This document shows positions 1 to 12,600 of a stretch of DNA of 64,000 bases, piece after piece; within the stretch, counting starts at the first letter, position 1; each line of letters opens with the position of its first letter. The DNA is from Inia geoffrensis (taxonomy: Eukaryota; Chordata; Mammalia; Artiodactyla; Iniidae): positions 17,652,552 to 17,716,551 of the forward strand of contig CM070916.1 in assembly GCA_036417435.1 (NCBI GenBank). The letters are read 5' to 3'. The notes beneath the pieces are model-generated. The model was not told the DNA's origin and did not search any database. It saw nothing but the letters and a program-made list of their open reading frames with translations. A program made the translations under genes and the position numbers.

Positions 1-372
1 AAAAGGAGTGAAGTCATGACACATACTACAACATGGATGACTCTTGTAGATGTTACACTAAGTGAAAGAAAGCAGTCATGAAAGATGACATACCCTATGA
101 GTCTATGTATATGAAATGTCCAGAACAAGCAAATCTGTAGAGACAGAAAGTAAATTAGTGGTTGATTAGGGATTGGGGAAATGAGATGGTTGGGGTAGGC
201 GTGGTAGCTAAAAGGTATGGGTTTTTTTGGGGGGGTGGTAATGAAAATATTCTAAAATGGATTGCGGTGATAGTTGCATAACTCTGTGAATGTAGTAAAA
301 ACCACTGACTTGTACAGTTTAAATGGGTGAATTGTGTGGTATGTGAATTATATCTCAGTAAAGATGTACTAA
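1..372 (+). repeat. L1M (L1MA/MB-type) LINE 3' end
   Basis: The 3' UTR hallmark of old mammalian L1 is readable: a block on dilution of the 'aatgtccagaacaagcaaat' type near 115-135, the GTGATAGTTGCATAACTCTG block near 265, TTGTACAGTTTAAATGGGTG near 311, and the terminal ATTATATCTCAGTAAAGATG ending near 370. The 5' side is cut by the window edge. Noncoding fossil. Confidence 0.75.
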
Positions 373-429
373 ACAAATATCCAAAAAAGAGTGGGTAAGA
401 ATGTGGAAAAAAAACGAGAAGTTTCAGAT

Positions 430-1250
430 GCTCTGTGTGTAAATTGGGACAGTCACTATGGGAAAGCGGTTTCGTAGCACATAGTAAAATGAAAAATCAC
501 AGACTCTATGACCCAGAAATTCCACTTTTATGTGTGTCACCTGGAGCACTACTCAATCTGTGTTTAGATAAAGGGCTTTGCACCAGACTATAAATCAACG
601 CATCACTTCCGTTCTCTCAAAAGCCTTGTTGTGAAATGTCAAATGAACTGAAAAGTGTGCTTTGTGACATAGTTGACCTTTTCTGTCACAGACTCCTTAT
701 CCGGCCAAGGACTGTAATAATTTGTGGGTGAATGGCCAGGGTGTGGACACACTTTAAGCAGCACCAGTCTGGAGAAACTTGCTCATGTGCACAAAGAAAT
801 ATTACAAACAATTACAGCAGTTATGGTAGTGAAAAACTAGAAACCATCTAATAATCAATAGTGAATGAATAAATAAATTGTGGAATATTGATTCAATTAA
901 ATACCATATAGTTACTGAAGGAATTTAATACATACTTATATATGAATAGGTCTCAAAGTGTGGAATTTTGAATATATAAAGAATATAATGTCATTTATAT
1001 TAATACAAAAATCCCACACAAATCAATGCTCTTTTATGTTCCTGGAAGCTTAAAATCATTTTTTTGATGGATGAGAAGATAAATAGTAAATTCATGACAA
1101 CAGCTACCTTTGGAGGGGAAAGGAGAGAATTCAGGCTGGGAATAGAGAGCAAAGTGACTTCAATTTTATCCATAATACATTATTATATTTACTTTTTTAA
1201 AAAAAAGATTTGAATCAAATGTGTCAAAAATGTTAACAACTTTCAATATT
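430..1250 (+). repeat. Second L1M LINE 3' region, interrupted
   Basis: Degenerate L1M 3' sequence: TGACCCAGAAATTCCACTTT near 510, GTGCACAAAGAAATATTACA near 787, and a 'gaatgaataaataaattgtggaat' type block near 865. Between about 545 and 768 the L1 path is broken by roughly 220 bp I could not assign. The tail is an A/T-rich tract near 1195-1210. Confidence 0.55.
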
Positions 1251-4200
1251 GGGTAGTAGGTTCATGGATACTTGATATGTGTTATTTGTACCTTTCTGTA
1301 TTTTTTAATTTCTCAAGAAAAACAACACAAGAAGGTGGCTATACTTTTAGTAAATTATGGCTGCATGTTACCCAGATATCTGCTCCAGTTATATTGAGAA
1401 ACTGGAAGTGTGAAACTCCACCATCTGTTAAAGAAAGCTTGACATCCATGAAAAGCATGGAAACGTCAAAGGCTGACGTTTAAGCCAGATAACAGAGCAG
1501 ATATAGTTGAGGACATTTGGACAACTGTAACCATTTGGGCAACAAATCCTAGAAACAAAAATCAGATTCCATCACAGAGCCGGAAAGGAGCATTTAGATC
1601 TTTAAGATGAAATTATCAATGATATTGATTAAGGTTTCATTTATGACTTTTCATTAATTTTCCGGCTGGGTGGGACTGAAGAGCTTTTTTTAGTGGAATT
1701 AAACTTGTTAAAAGTGCAAGCTGTTCCAAGGAATCCTTATGTCTATTCCAGTCTGTTATTACAGGATTAAAGTGTTAAGTGTGGGGAGGAACCCAGCACC
1801 ATTTGAAGAATCACAGCTTAAGCCCACCAGCCCCCTTCCACTAGAAATGAATTGTTTCTCTGACTCATCTTTGTGCAGACAAATGCATTAAAAGGCACTT
1901 GCATGACTGTGAGGTTATTTCCTTGCTGAACTTTTGACCTGGAGACCTGCTAAGTACTGACCATGGTGCTTGCTAAGTACTTCCTTTGGTAAATAATGCC
2001 CCAATTAATAAGTATTTGTTCAATCGTGAAGTCTTCTTTTTCCATTAAAAATATCCGATGTACTTATGTTCCAATTCCATCCATTGGTTTAAGGCAGACA
2101 CATCTACAAATTATAGGTCACAATATTGTTCTCTATGAGCTCATAGATCTTAGAAATTTTAGATAAAATAAAGCTTTGGACTTTATTTACTAATTCAGTT
2201 CAACCAACTTTTATGTAGTGTTTACTGAGTCTCAGATACTGTGTAAGGCACTGAAAATAAAAAAAATGAAAATTATATTCCCTACCTTACACTGGTTGTC
2301 AAATAGTAAGGAAAACAGGTATGTAAACATATAGTTATAGTTCGATGAGATGCTAAAAGATAACTGTGAAGACTTTTAAGCCCCATAATGACCACCTTTT
2401 CCTTTTTCACAGCTATATTCTCAGAACTTATCTTAATGCCTAAGCATTGAATATACTAAATGAATGTCTTATTTATTAATGAGAAAAAGTACTACAGAAG
2501 AGAAAGTGATTATGATAAATGCTCTCTTTTTTTAATCAGATGTTATCAAAGACAGTTGGCTAATCAAAAAGTTTGGACAGAGTGGGTACTTAAAGAAAAG
2601 AACACCTAACGAAACAAGCATTTTATTTGAAACAAAACGTCACTTTGGGGGTTGTTGTGGTTTTTTCTTTGTCAGTCCTCTGAGAAAGGGTCAAGCCTTT
2701 TTGCGTGTCTAAGCCCACAGTTTGGAAAACTGAGGCCTCCTTCTTGTGTTAAACCACGTTTCTAATGAATCTCCCATGATTCCAAGTTTCGGTGTATTTA
2801 CAGACCAGGGAACCTGAAATGACCCATATGAAGCATCCAAGTTCCCTATCCCTCTAGATTTGTTATTGTTTTCCAAAGATACACTTTTTCACACTTCTTT
2901 TGCCTATTAGTTTTTGCATAGTTTTTGTATTTTTGAAGACTTACCCTCAACGAGTCTTCTCAACAGGGCATTCAAATTGTTTTTCAGAGAGATATATCTT
3001 TCCCCATGCACATTTTCTTGGTTTGTGTAAGCTTTAATTAAATTACATGATTACAGTAATGTGCACAACTGGTACAAGTGGTTTGAAGTGACTCTTGGTG
3101 AGCACATGCTGAGATGAAGGGAGAAACCAGCTGGAGCATCGAAGAGCATCCGGAAAGAAGGCTGCCCTGGGTGTGCTGTGGGCATTTTACAGAGCAAGGG
3201 ACATGCTAGTTAATATGAAAAGCTAGGGAGTGGAGAATGTTTAGAGAGACTATCTAATCTCAGTTGAGTTGATGCCACAGCCAGATTTAAAATATGATTA
3301 AGATTTGCTAGACTAGGGAGAAAACTGTCCGAGACAAGGAGACAAGTCATGCAAAGATACAAAGTTCTTAAATAGGGACTAAGCTTAGGGGGAATCTGGT
3401 TGATTGGGATGTATCCTAATAAGAGTTTTTTTGAACCAGGAATTGCTTCTCCAAGAGAGATACAACCAGGATTATCAAACACTCTTTATTAAGGTGATTG
3501 ACTGAGATAATTAATATATTTGTTATCTGTATGATCCTATTATCGGACATACCCTCTCCGCAGAGTTAACATTTGACTTTGCGTGGGGATAAAAGGGAGG
3601 AAAAAAGAGAAGAAACAGGGGGAGGTAGCGAGGGAGTGTATATAAATTGATTCGAAACAAAAACTTTCTACAAGAAAAGTTCTCACTTTTCATTATGTCA
3701 GAACCGTACCCTGGTATCTTTATCTAGGGGGTCTTTCATTTCACTAAAATTGAAACAGCAGCTTTAGGAATTATTTTGCTTGTTCACATGCATATTCATC
3801 CTTATCTACCACCACGCCAACATACACACACATTCATACATACATACTCAATCCCTTTTTAAAATAGTATTTTAAAATATGACCGTAAGATCTATCATAA
3901 CCTCGTAATTTCAATATTATAGTATTGTAACAAATGATCATTATATTCCAATACCATATGTAAATTTCCATGAAGAGCCTTTCCCTCAGAAAAATGGTAT
4001 TTCATTATGAGGGCTCATGAGACTTGTAGAATTATTATTGTCCAATCATCAAAGAGCTATACAAGAGTGGAGATCATCCCTTAGTTGAAAGTTTTTCTTT
4101 CACTGAGAAGTTATAATTTTGTATACCAAAATAGGAAGGTACATGAGATGGCTGAAAGCTTACTGTACAGATTGCTAGATTTTTTAAAGGTTTTTCCAGC

Positions 4201-4605
4201 AAATTCTTCTCTTACGGTGCTTAAATTCTCCTGTCAGAAACCTCTCCCATGTTTCAAAACACCTAGTTTTTGTAGTGGGTTTTAACAGGCTCATTCCAAA
4301 CTGTACAGAAAAATTTTCTCAAAAACTATGGAAACAAGCAAATAGAAAAAAAATATTCACTAAATAGTCATTTTTGCTTTTAGAATTCCTTTATTGCAGC
4401 TAGGGAGGGTCTATCTTAATGCTTTCCTCAATTTTTTATGGATAAATATGTATTTTAGTTTAATTGTTACCAAAATAAGACACACATGCTTTTAAAAGTT
4501 AAAATTTCCATTGAGAGAAATCAGCTCTTCTGTCCGTCTTTTCCCCTTCATTTAGAAATCGTATAGGCATTTTTTTCAGGAATTTACCTCATGTTGTTTG
4601 TCTTT
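1251..4605. other. Gene-free interval, mostly unique AT-rich sequence
   Basis: No open frame here resembles a protein family. A weak ancient-repeat signature (…TTTACTGAGTCTCAGATACTG…) occurs at about 2195-2380, like the 'gagcacctactatgtgccaggcactg' class of mammal-wide repeats. Nothing else recognised. Confidence 0.5.
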
Positions 4606-5057
4606 TTTCATTGAAGTATAGTTGATTTACAATGTTGTGTTCATTTCAGGTGCATAGCAAAGTGATTCAGTTTTACATATATATGTATCTATTCATTTTC
4701 AGATCCTTTTTCTTTATAGGTTATTACAAAATATTCAGTACAGTTCCCTGTGCTATACAGTAGGTCTGTGTTGTTTATCTATTTTAAATGTTGTAGTCTG
4801 TGTATGTTCATCCTAAACTCCTAATTCACCCCTCCTTACCCCTTTGGTAACCATGTTTGTTTTCTATGTCTGTGGGTCTATTTCGGTTTTGTATATAAGT
4901 TCATTTGTATCATTTTTTAAGATTCCACATCTAAGCAATATCATATTTGTGTTTTTCTGTGTGGCTCAGTTCACTTAGTATGATATTCTGTAGGTCCATC
5001 CATGTTGCTGCAAATGTCATTATTTCATTCTTTTTTATGGCTGCATAGTATTCCAGT

Positions 5058-5104
<47 letters not shown>

Positions 5105-5172
5105 CACATCTTCTTTTATTTGTTGATGGACATTTAGGTTGCTTCTGTGTCTTGGTTATTGTAAATAGTGAT
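4606..5172 (-). repeat. Cetartiodactyl L1 3' end fragment
   Basis: Antisense L1: starts with TTCATTGAAGTATAGTTGAT, continues through 'ttccctgtgctatacagtag' and 'ggtccatccatgttgctgca' blocks typical of the artiodactyl/cetacean L1 3' UTR and ORF2 C-terminus, and ends near 5172. Interrupted by a GT microsatellite at 5059-5102 that sits where the L1 normally has TATATATG. The open frame across it (5002-5241) is an artefact. Confidence 0.85.
5059..5102. repeat. (GT)n microsatellite
   Basis: About 22 GT units expanded inside the L1 fragment at its naturally TA/TG-rich spot. Likely polymorphic. Confidence 0.95.
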
Positions 5173-6855
5173 TTTCAAAAATATATGCTTTCTTTGACAA
5201 ACATATTTTCTAACTGGATATGTAGTCAAAGTTACCGTTAAATGCTAAGGGAAAAGAGGGAGGAAACCTCTTATGAGCCTGGAAATAGTCACGTCATGTT
5301 AAAACCGGCTCTTTTTCAAGTTTTCTACTTGTAAGCAGCATGAGAAAGGAAGATGATGTTTTATCCCCACCTTGTGGCTATAATATGTACCATGAGGCAT
5401 AAAGAGCTAAAATCCATGTTGGAGATATATATTTTTTCCATTGACTCAATCTAAAATGTGTCATCCAAATCATCGCCCTTCACCAGACCCCTCATCTGGC
5501 ATACACTACACCACACTCATACACACACACAAACACACACACACACACAAACAGCCTTAATTCTTGTTAGTGACCTCACCTATTTATAGCTTTTCCAATT
5601 TTCAGTGGGCTAATATTTATACTCCAAGCAGATTGCAATTTGGAATATAAAATTCAAAAGGTTACCTTAATAAACTCTTTTCCACAAGCTTTTTTCCATC
5701 CCTCTCCCCACCCCCAATCTCCTATTTTTGAAAGCTTAGGATTTAACCAGTTGAGTTTTGGAGTGTTTGAAACTTTCACCTTCTCAAAAGTTGAATCTCC
5801 GACTCAATAGGTAGCTGTCACAGGATAACATAAATTTCAATCCTCCTCTATTCAGCGTTGATCAACTACTGTGCAAATCGGGAAACCCTCACTTTGTCAC
5901 CCCTGAGCCTCCCACCATCACCAGGATGGGAATGGAAAAAACAGAGGGTCAGGCACCATCTGGCAGACAAATCTTAAAGGCTGTAGTCATGTACCTACCA
6001 AGCCCATTGATCAATATACTGAATAAAAATAAACATAGCATAGACTGTGTTTCTTTGAGAGAGATGTCAGAGATTTGGAGGTGCATATTGTGCATGATAC
6101 CCAAGAATATGCAGATTATTTTGCTTAGAATTGTTCATAGCACCTTCTGAGATCAGCAAGCGCAGAGAGATCTGTAGCTAATGAAGCCATAATTTTAAAT
6201 CAATCTGAGTGATATGCTTTGGGTTGTGTGGAAGTGGGGAGGGTCAGGGGTAGGTAGTTTTGTATTTAAAAAAGAGAAAGGAAATTATTGTTTTCTCAAA
6301 GTAGAGCTTGAAAGGAAACTCTTTCTGGATGGCGGCTGTGAATCTCTAGGAATGACTATAGATGTTGAGATGTTCATGTTTATCAAATTGAGCCAAGGAT
6401 TAAAACTATAATGAAACACTTGTCTAAGCATGGGGAACCCTCTCCTTGCTTTAGGTTCCCTATTCAAAACATTCATTAGATTGGATAGATATTAGAAAGT
6501 GGGTTGGTGCCAGGTTCAAAAAGAGTTATTGGACAATAAAAATGATCTCTTATTCATATTTCCAAACTGCACAAGAAATAATTTAATGTTTACATGGTTT
6601 CCTCTGTGTTATGACATGTCTTATTTTAAGTCTTAAAACTCCTCTGTGGCAAAGGTTTTGTGGGACAGACCTCCTTAAGACCAAAGCTGTTATAAAAGGT
6701 TATTTAAAAAAATATTTTCTATTTCACTTTTTCACAATGAAGGTAATAAGTACTTCGTATAAACAAATAAATTCAAACATTGATAAAGAGGAAAGTGAAT
6801 ATCCTCTTTATGTAGGGTAAAGATGAGACATGCAATGAGGCTCAAGGCCTGGAGA
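5173..6855. other. Gene-free interval
   Basis: Unique sequence apart from the CA run at 5520. The open frames at 5926-6150, 6214-6411 and 6611-6820 show no family signature and no coding character; I see no gene. Confidence 0.5.
5520..5552. repeat. (CA)n microsatellite, imperfect
   Basis: ACACAC run with two AAAC interruptions. Confidence 0.85.
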
Positions 6856-8428
6856 TTAGAACACTCCATAACACCATACACAAAAATAAACTCAAAATGG
6901 ATTAAAGACCTAAATGTAAGGCCAGAAACTATCAAACTCATAGAGGAAAACATAGGCAGAACACTCTATGACATAAATCACAGCAAGATCCTTTTTTTTT
7001 TTTTTTTTTTTTTCGGTACACGGACCTCTCACTGTTCTGGCCTCTCCCGTTGCAGGGCACAGGCTCCAGAAGTGCAGGCTCAGCAGCCATGGCTCACGGG
7101 CCCAGCTGCTCCGCGGCACATGGGATCTTCCCAGACCGGGGCACGAACCCGTGTCCCCTGCATTGGCAGGCAGACTCTCAACCACTGCGCCACCAGGAAT
7201 GCCCCAAGATCCTTTTTGACCCACCTCCTAGAGAAGTGGAAATAAAAACAAACATAAACAAATGGGACCTAATGAACCTTAAAATCTTCTGCACAGCAAA
7301 GGAAACCATAAACAAGACCAAAGGACAACCCTCAGAACGGGAGAAAATATTTGCAAATGAAGCAACTGACAAAGGATTAATCTCCAAAATTTATAAGCAG
7401 CTCATGCAGCTCAATAACAAAAAAAACCAAACAACCCAATCCAAAAATGGGCAGAAGACCTAAATAGACATTTCTCCAAAGAAGATATACAGACTGCCAA
7501 AAAACACATGAAAGGATGCTCAACATCATTAATCATTAGAGAAATGCGAATCAAAACTACAATGAGATATCATCTCACACTTGTCAGAATGGCCATCATC
7601 AAAAAATCTAGAAACAATAAATGCTGGAGAGGGTGTGGAGAAAAGGGAACCCTCTTGCACTGTTGGTGGGAATGTAAATTGATACAGCCACTATGGAGAA
7701 CAGTATGGCGGTTCCTTAAAAAACTACAAATAGAACTACCATATGACCCAGCAATCCCACTACTGGGCATACACCCTGAGCAAACCATCATTCAAAAAGA
7801 GTCATGTACCAATATGTTCATTGCAGCTCTATTTACAATAGCCAGGACATGGAAGCAACCTAAGTGTCCATCAACAGACGAATGGATAAAGAAGATGTGG
7901 CACATATACACAATGGAATATTACTCAGCCATAAAAAGAAATGAAATTGAATTATTTGTAGTGAGGTGGATGGACCTAGAGTCTGTCATACAGAATGAAG
8001 TAAGTCAGAAAGAGAAAAAAAAATACCATATGCTAACACATATATATGGAATCAAAGAAAAAAAAATTTTAAAAGGTCATGAAGAACCTAGGGGTAAGAC
8101 GGGAATAAAGACACAGACCTATTAGAGAATGGACTTGAAGATATGGGGAAGGGGAAGGGGAAGCTGTGACAAAGTGAGAGAGTGGCATGGACATATATAC
8201 ACTACCAAACGTAAAATAGATAGCTAGTGGGAAGCAGCCACATAGCACAGGGAGATCAGCTCGGTGGTTTGTGACCACCTAAAGGGGTGGGATAAGGAGG
8301 GTGGGAGGGAGGGAGACGCAAGAGGGAAGAGCTATGGGCACATATGTATATGTATAACTGATTCACTTTGTTATAAAGCAGAAACTAACACACCATTGTA
8401 AAGCAATTATACTCCAATAAAGATGTTA
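6856..8428 (+). repeat. L1 3' half (ORF2 C-terminal part and 3' UTR), SINE-split
   Basis: Sense L1 of the young cetartiodactyl type. ORF2 C-terminal coding similarity runs from about 6858, is cut by a SINE at 6997-7204, and resumes through frames at 7050-7463 and 7508-8125 with the block '…[17 protein letters not shown]…'. The usual ORF2 stop after the HIYGI motif has mutated, extending the frame. The 3' UTR ends in AACACACCATTGTAAAGCAA, ACTCCAATAAAGATG and an AAAC-repeat tail. 5'-truncated, not functional. Confidence 0.9.
6997..7204 (-). mobile_element. Cetacean CHR-type SINE, short form, inside L1
   Basis: Poly-T at the left, then the reverse complement of the tRNA-Glu-derived SINE, ending in the complement of its 5' GGGCATTCCTGGTGGCGCAG. 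Target-site duplication AAGATCCTTTTT at 6985-6996 and 7206-7217 splits the L1 ORF2, so the SINE is younger than this L1. Open frames on both strands here are SINE translations. Confidence 0.93.
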
Positions 8429-8811
8429 AAATAAACAAACAAACAAACAAACAAAAACACCCAGGAGTTTCACACTCCAACAGGATGGTTTTGTGGCAAC
8501 TCCAATAGAAAGCTAGTGTACAAATATTCACAAGGCTTGCCACTAGGGGGCAGAAAAGACTACTGTTGTGATTGAGTCTTCCAGAAATGGGATTGAGGCT
8601 TCAAACAATTTTTTGCAGATCTGACGAGGCAGTAAAAAAAAAAAAAAAAAAATGTGGAAAGCAAACCAAAAGACCTTGTCAATTTATTAACTTATTTATT
8701 TAATTTATTTAATATTTCTTAAGTATGAAAACTTTACTACAAGGAAAATAGCACATATATTTTATAATAGTTGTTAAATATGTCAGTTTAGTCAGTCCTC
8801 CCTACCCCCCC
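8429..8811. other. Unique spacer between L1 blocks
   Basis: No gene. It holds the CTCF-like motif at 8539-8553 and an A-tract near 8636. Confidence 0.5.
8539..8553 (+). promoter_or_regulatory. CTCF-like binding motif
   Basis: GCCACTAGGGGGCAG matches every position of the vertebrate CTCF core CCASYAGRKGGCR. It lies in unique sequence between two L1 blocks. Occupancy cannot be judged from sequence; the motif match itself is clear. Confidence 0.6.
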
Positions 8812-9680
8812 TTTTATTTAACATCTTTATTGGAGTATAATTGTTTTACATTGCTGTGTTAGTTTCTGCTATATAACAAAGTGAATCAGCTATATGTATA
8901 CATATATCCCCATATCCCCTCCTTCTTATGTCTCCCTCCAACCCTCCCTATCTCACCCTTCTAGGTGGTCACAAAGCACCGAGCTGATATCTGTGTGCTA
9001 TGTGGCTGCTTCCCACTTGCTATCTATTTTACATTTGGTAGTGTATATATGTAAATGCCACCCTCTCACTTCGTTCCACCTTACCCTTCCCCCTCCCTGT
9101 GTCCCCAAGTCCATTCTCTACATCTGCATCTTTATTCCTGTACTGCCCCTAGGTTCTTCAGAACCACTTTTTTTTTTTTCTTTGATTCCATATATATGTG
9201 TTAGCATATGGTATTTGTTTTTCTCTTTCTGACTTACTTCACTCTGTATGACAGACTCCAGGTCCATCCACCTCACTACAAATAACTCAATTTCATTTCT
9301 CTTTATGGCTGAGTAATATTCCATTGTACATAGATGCCACATCTTCTTTATCCATTCATCTGTTGATGGATACTTAGGTTGCTTCCATGTCCTGAGTATT
9401 GTAAATAGAGCTGCAATGAACATTGCGGTACATGACTCTTTTTGAATGATGGTTTTCTCAGGGTATATGCCTAGTAGTGGGATTGCTGGGTCATTCAGTA
9501 GTTCTATTTTTAGCTTTTTAAGGATCCTCCATACTGTTCTCCACAGTGGCTATATCAATTTACATTCCCACCAACAGTGCAACAGGGTGCCCTCTTCTCC
9601 ACACCCTCTCCAGCATTTATTGTTTGTAGATTTTTTGATGATGGCCATTCTGACTGCTGTGAGGTGATACTTCATTGTAG
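8812..9680 (-). repeat. Truncated L1 3' end, head-to-tail with the next L1
   Basis: Antisense L1 3' UTR from 8812 (TTTTATTTAACATCTTTATT) and the ORF2 C-terminus in the frame at 9118-9423. Similarity stops at 9680 inside ORF2, exactly where the poly-T of the neighbouring longer L1 begins. The missing part of this copy is not found beyond the neighbour's 5' end. Confidence 0.88.
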
Positions 9681-12600
9681 TTTTTTTTTTTTTTTTTTTT
9701 TTAACATCTTTATTGGGTTGGAATTGCTCTACAATAGTGTGTCAGTTTCTACTTTATAACAAAGTGAATCAGTTATATATATACAGACGTTCACATATTT
9801 CTTCCCTCTTGCGTCTCCCTCCTTCCTTCCCTCCCTATCCCACCCCTCCAGGCAGTCACAAAGCACCGAGCTGATATCCCTGTGCCAAGCGGCTGCTTCC
9901 CATTAGCTATTTACCTTACGTTTGTTAGTATATATATGTCCATGCCCCTCCCTCGCCCTCCCATAGCTCACCCCTCCCCCTCCCCATATCCTCAAGTCCG
10001 TTCTCCAGTAGGTCTGTGTCTTTATTCCTGTCTTACCCCTAGGTTCTTCATAACATTTTTTTTTTCTTAAATTCCATATATATGTGTTAGCATACGGTAT
10101 TTGTCTTTGTCTTTCTGACTTACTTCACTCTGTATGACAGACTCGAGGTCTATCCACCTCATTACAAATAGCTCAATTTCGTTTCTTTTTAACGCTGAGT
10201 AATATTCCATTGTGTATATGTGCCACATCTTCTTTATCCATTCATCTGACGATGGGCACTTAGGTTGTTTCCATCTCCGGGCTATTGTAAATAGAGCTGC
10301 AATGAACATATTGGTACATGACTCTTTTTGAATGATGGTTTGCTCAGGGTGTATGCCCAGTAGTGGGATTGCTGGGTCTTATGGTAGTTCTATTTTTAGT
10401 TTTTTAAGGAACCTCCAAACTGTTCTCCATAGTGGCTGAACCAATTCACATTCCCACCAGCAGTGCAAGAGGGTTCCCTTTTGTCCACACCCTCTCCAGC
10501 ATTTATTGTTTCTCGATTTTTTGATGATGGCCATTCTAACTGGTGTGAGATGATATCTCATTGTAGTTTTGATTTGCATTTCTCTAATGATTAATGATGT
10601 TGAGCATTCTTTCATGTGTTTGTTGGAAATCTTTATATCTTCTTTGGAGAAATGTCTGTTTAGGTCTTCTGCCCTTTTTTGGATTGGGTTGTTTGTTTAT
10701 TTGATATTGAGCTGCATGAACTGCTTGTATATTTTGGAGATTAATCCTTTGTCAGTTGCTTCACTTGCAAATGTTTTCTCCCATTCTGAGGGTTGTCTTT
10801 TGGTCTTGTTTACAGTTTCCTTTGCTATGCAAAAGCCTTTAAATTTAATTAGGTCCCATTTGTTTATTTTTGTTTTTATTTCCATTTCTCTAGGAGGTGG
10901 GTCAGAAAGGATCTTGCTGTGATTTATGTCATAGAGTGTTCTGCCTATGTGTTCCTCTAAGAGTTTGATAGTGTCTGGCCTTACATTTAGGTCTTTAATC
11001 CATTTTGAGTTTATTTTTGTGTATGGTGTTACAGAGTGTTCTAATTTCATTCTTTTACATGTAGCTGTCCAGTTTTCCCAGCATCACTTATTGAAGAGGC
11101 TGTCTTTTCTCCATTGTATATTCTTGCCTCCTTTATCAAAGAGGAGGTGACCATATGTCCGTGGGTTTATCTCTGGGCTTTCTAACCTGTTCCATTGATC
11201 TATATTTCTGTTTTTGTGCCATTACCATACTGTCTTGATTACTGTAGCTTTGTAGTATAGTCTGCGACCAGGGAACCTGATTCCTCCAGCTCCGTTTTTC
11301 TTTCTCAAGATTGTTTTGGCTATTCAGGGTCTTTTGTGTTTCCACACAAATTGTGAAATTTTTTGTCCTATTTCCGTGAAAATTGCCATTGGTAGTTTGA
11401 TAGGGATTGCATTGAATCTGTAGATTGCCTTAGGTAGTGTAGTCATTTTCGCAATGCTGATCCTTCCACTCCAAGAACATAGTATATCTCTCTGTATCAT
11501 TTTAATTTCTTTCATCAGTGTCTTATAGTTTTCTGCATACAGTTCTTTTGTCTCCTTAGGTAGGTTTATTCCTAGGTATTTTATTCTTTATGTGCAGTGG
11601 TAAATGGGAGTGTTTCCTTAATTTCTCTTTCAGATTTTTCATCATTGGCGTATAGGAATGCAAGAGATTTCTGTGCATTAATTTTGTATCCTGCTACTTT
11701 ACCAAATTCATGGATTAGCTCTAGTAGTTTGCTGGCAGCATCTTTAGGATTCTCTATGTATAGTATCATGTCATTTGCTAACAGTGACAGTTTTACTTCT
11801 TTTCCAATTTGGATTCTTTTTATTTCTTTTTCTTCTCCGATTGCTGTGACTAAAACTTCCAAAACGATGTTGAATAATAGTGGTGAGAGTGGGCAACCTT
11901 GTCTTGCTCCTGATCTTAGTGAAAATGGTTTCAGTTTTTCACCATTGAGAATGGTGTTGGCTGTGGGTTCATCATATATGGCATTTATTATGTTGAGGTA
12001 AGTTCCCTGTGCCTACTTTCAGGAGAGTTTTTAACATAAATGTGTGTTGAAATTTGTTGAAATATTTTTCTGCATCTATTGAGATGATCATATGGTTTTT
12101 ATCCTTCAATTTATAATGTGGTGTATCACATTGATTGATTTATGTATATTGAAGCATCCTTGCATTCCTGGGATAAACCCCACTTGATCATGGTGTATGA
12201 TCCTTTTAATGTGCTGTTGGATTCTGTTTGCTAGTATTTTGCTGAGGATTTTTGCATCTATGTTCATCAGTGATATTGGCCTGTAGTTTTCTTTCTTTGT
12301 GACCTCTTTGTCTGGTTTTGGTATCAGGGTGATGGTGGCCTCGTGGAATGAGTTTGGGAGTGTTCCTCCCTCTGCTATATTTTGGAAGAGTTTGAGAAGG
12401 ATAGGTGTTAGCTCTTCACTATGTTTGATAGAATTTGCCTGTGAATCCGTCTGGTCCTGGGTTTTTGTTTGTTGGAAGATTTTTAATCACAGTTTCAATT
12501 TCATTGCTTGTGATTGGTCTGTTGATATTTTCTATTTCTTCCTGTTTCATTCTCGGAAGGTTGTGCTTTTCTAAGAATTTGTCCATTTCTTCCAGGTTAT

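Noticed and set aside
5002..5241. Frame with a long Val-Cys run; likewise 34375-34698
   Set aside because: GT/CA microsatellites read as codons.
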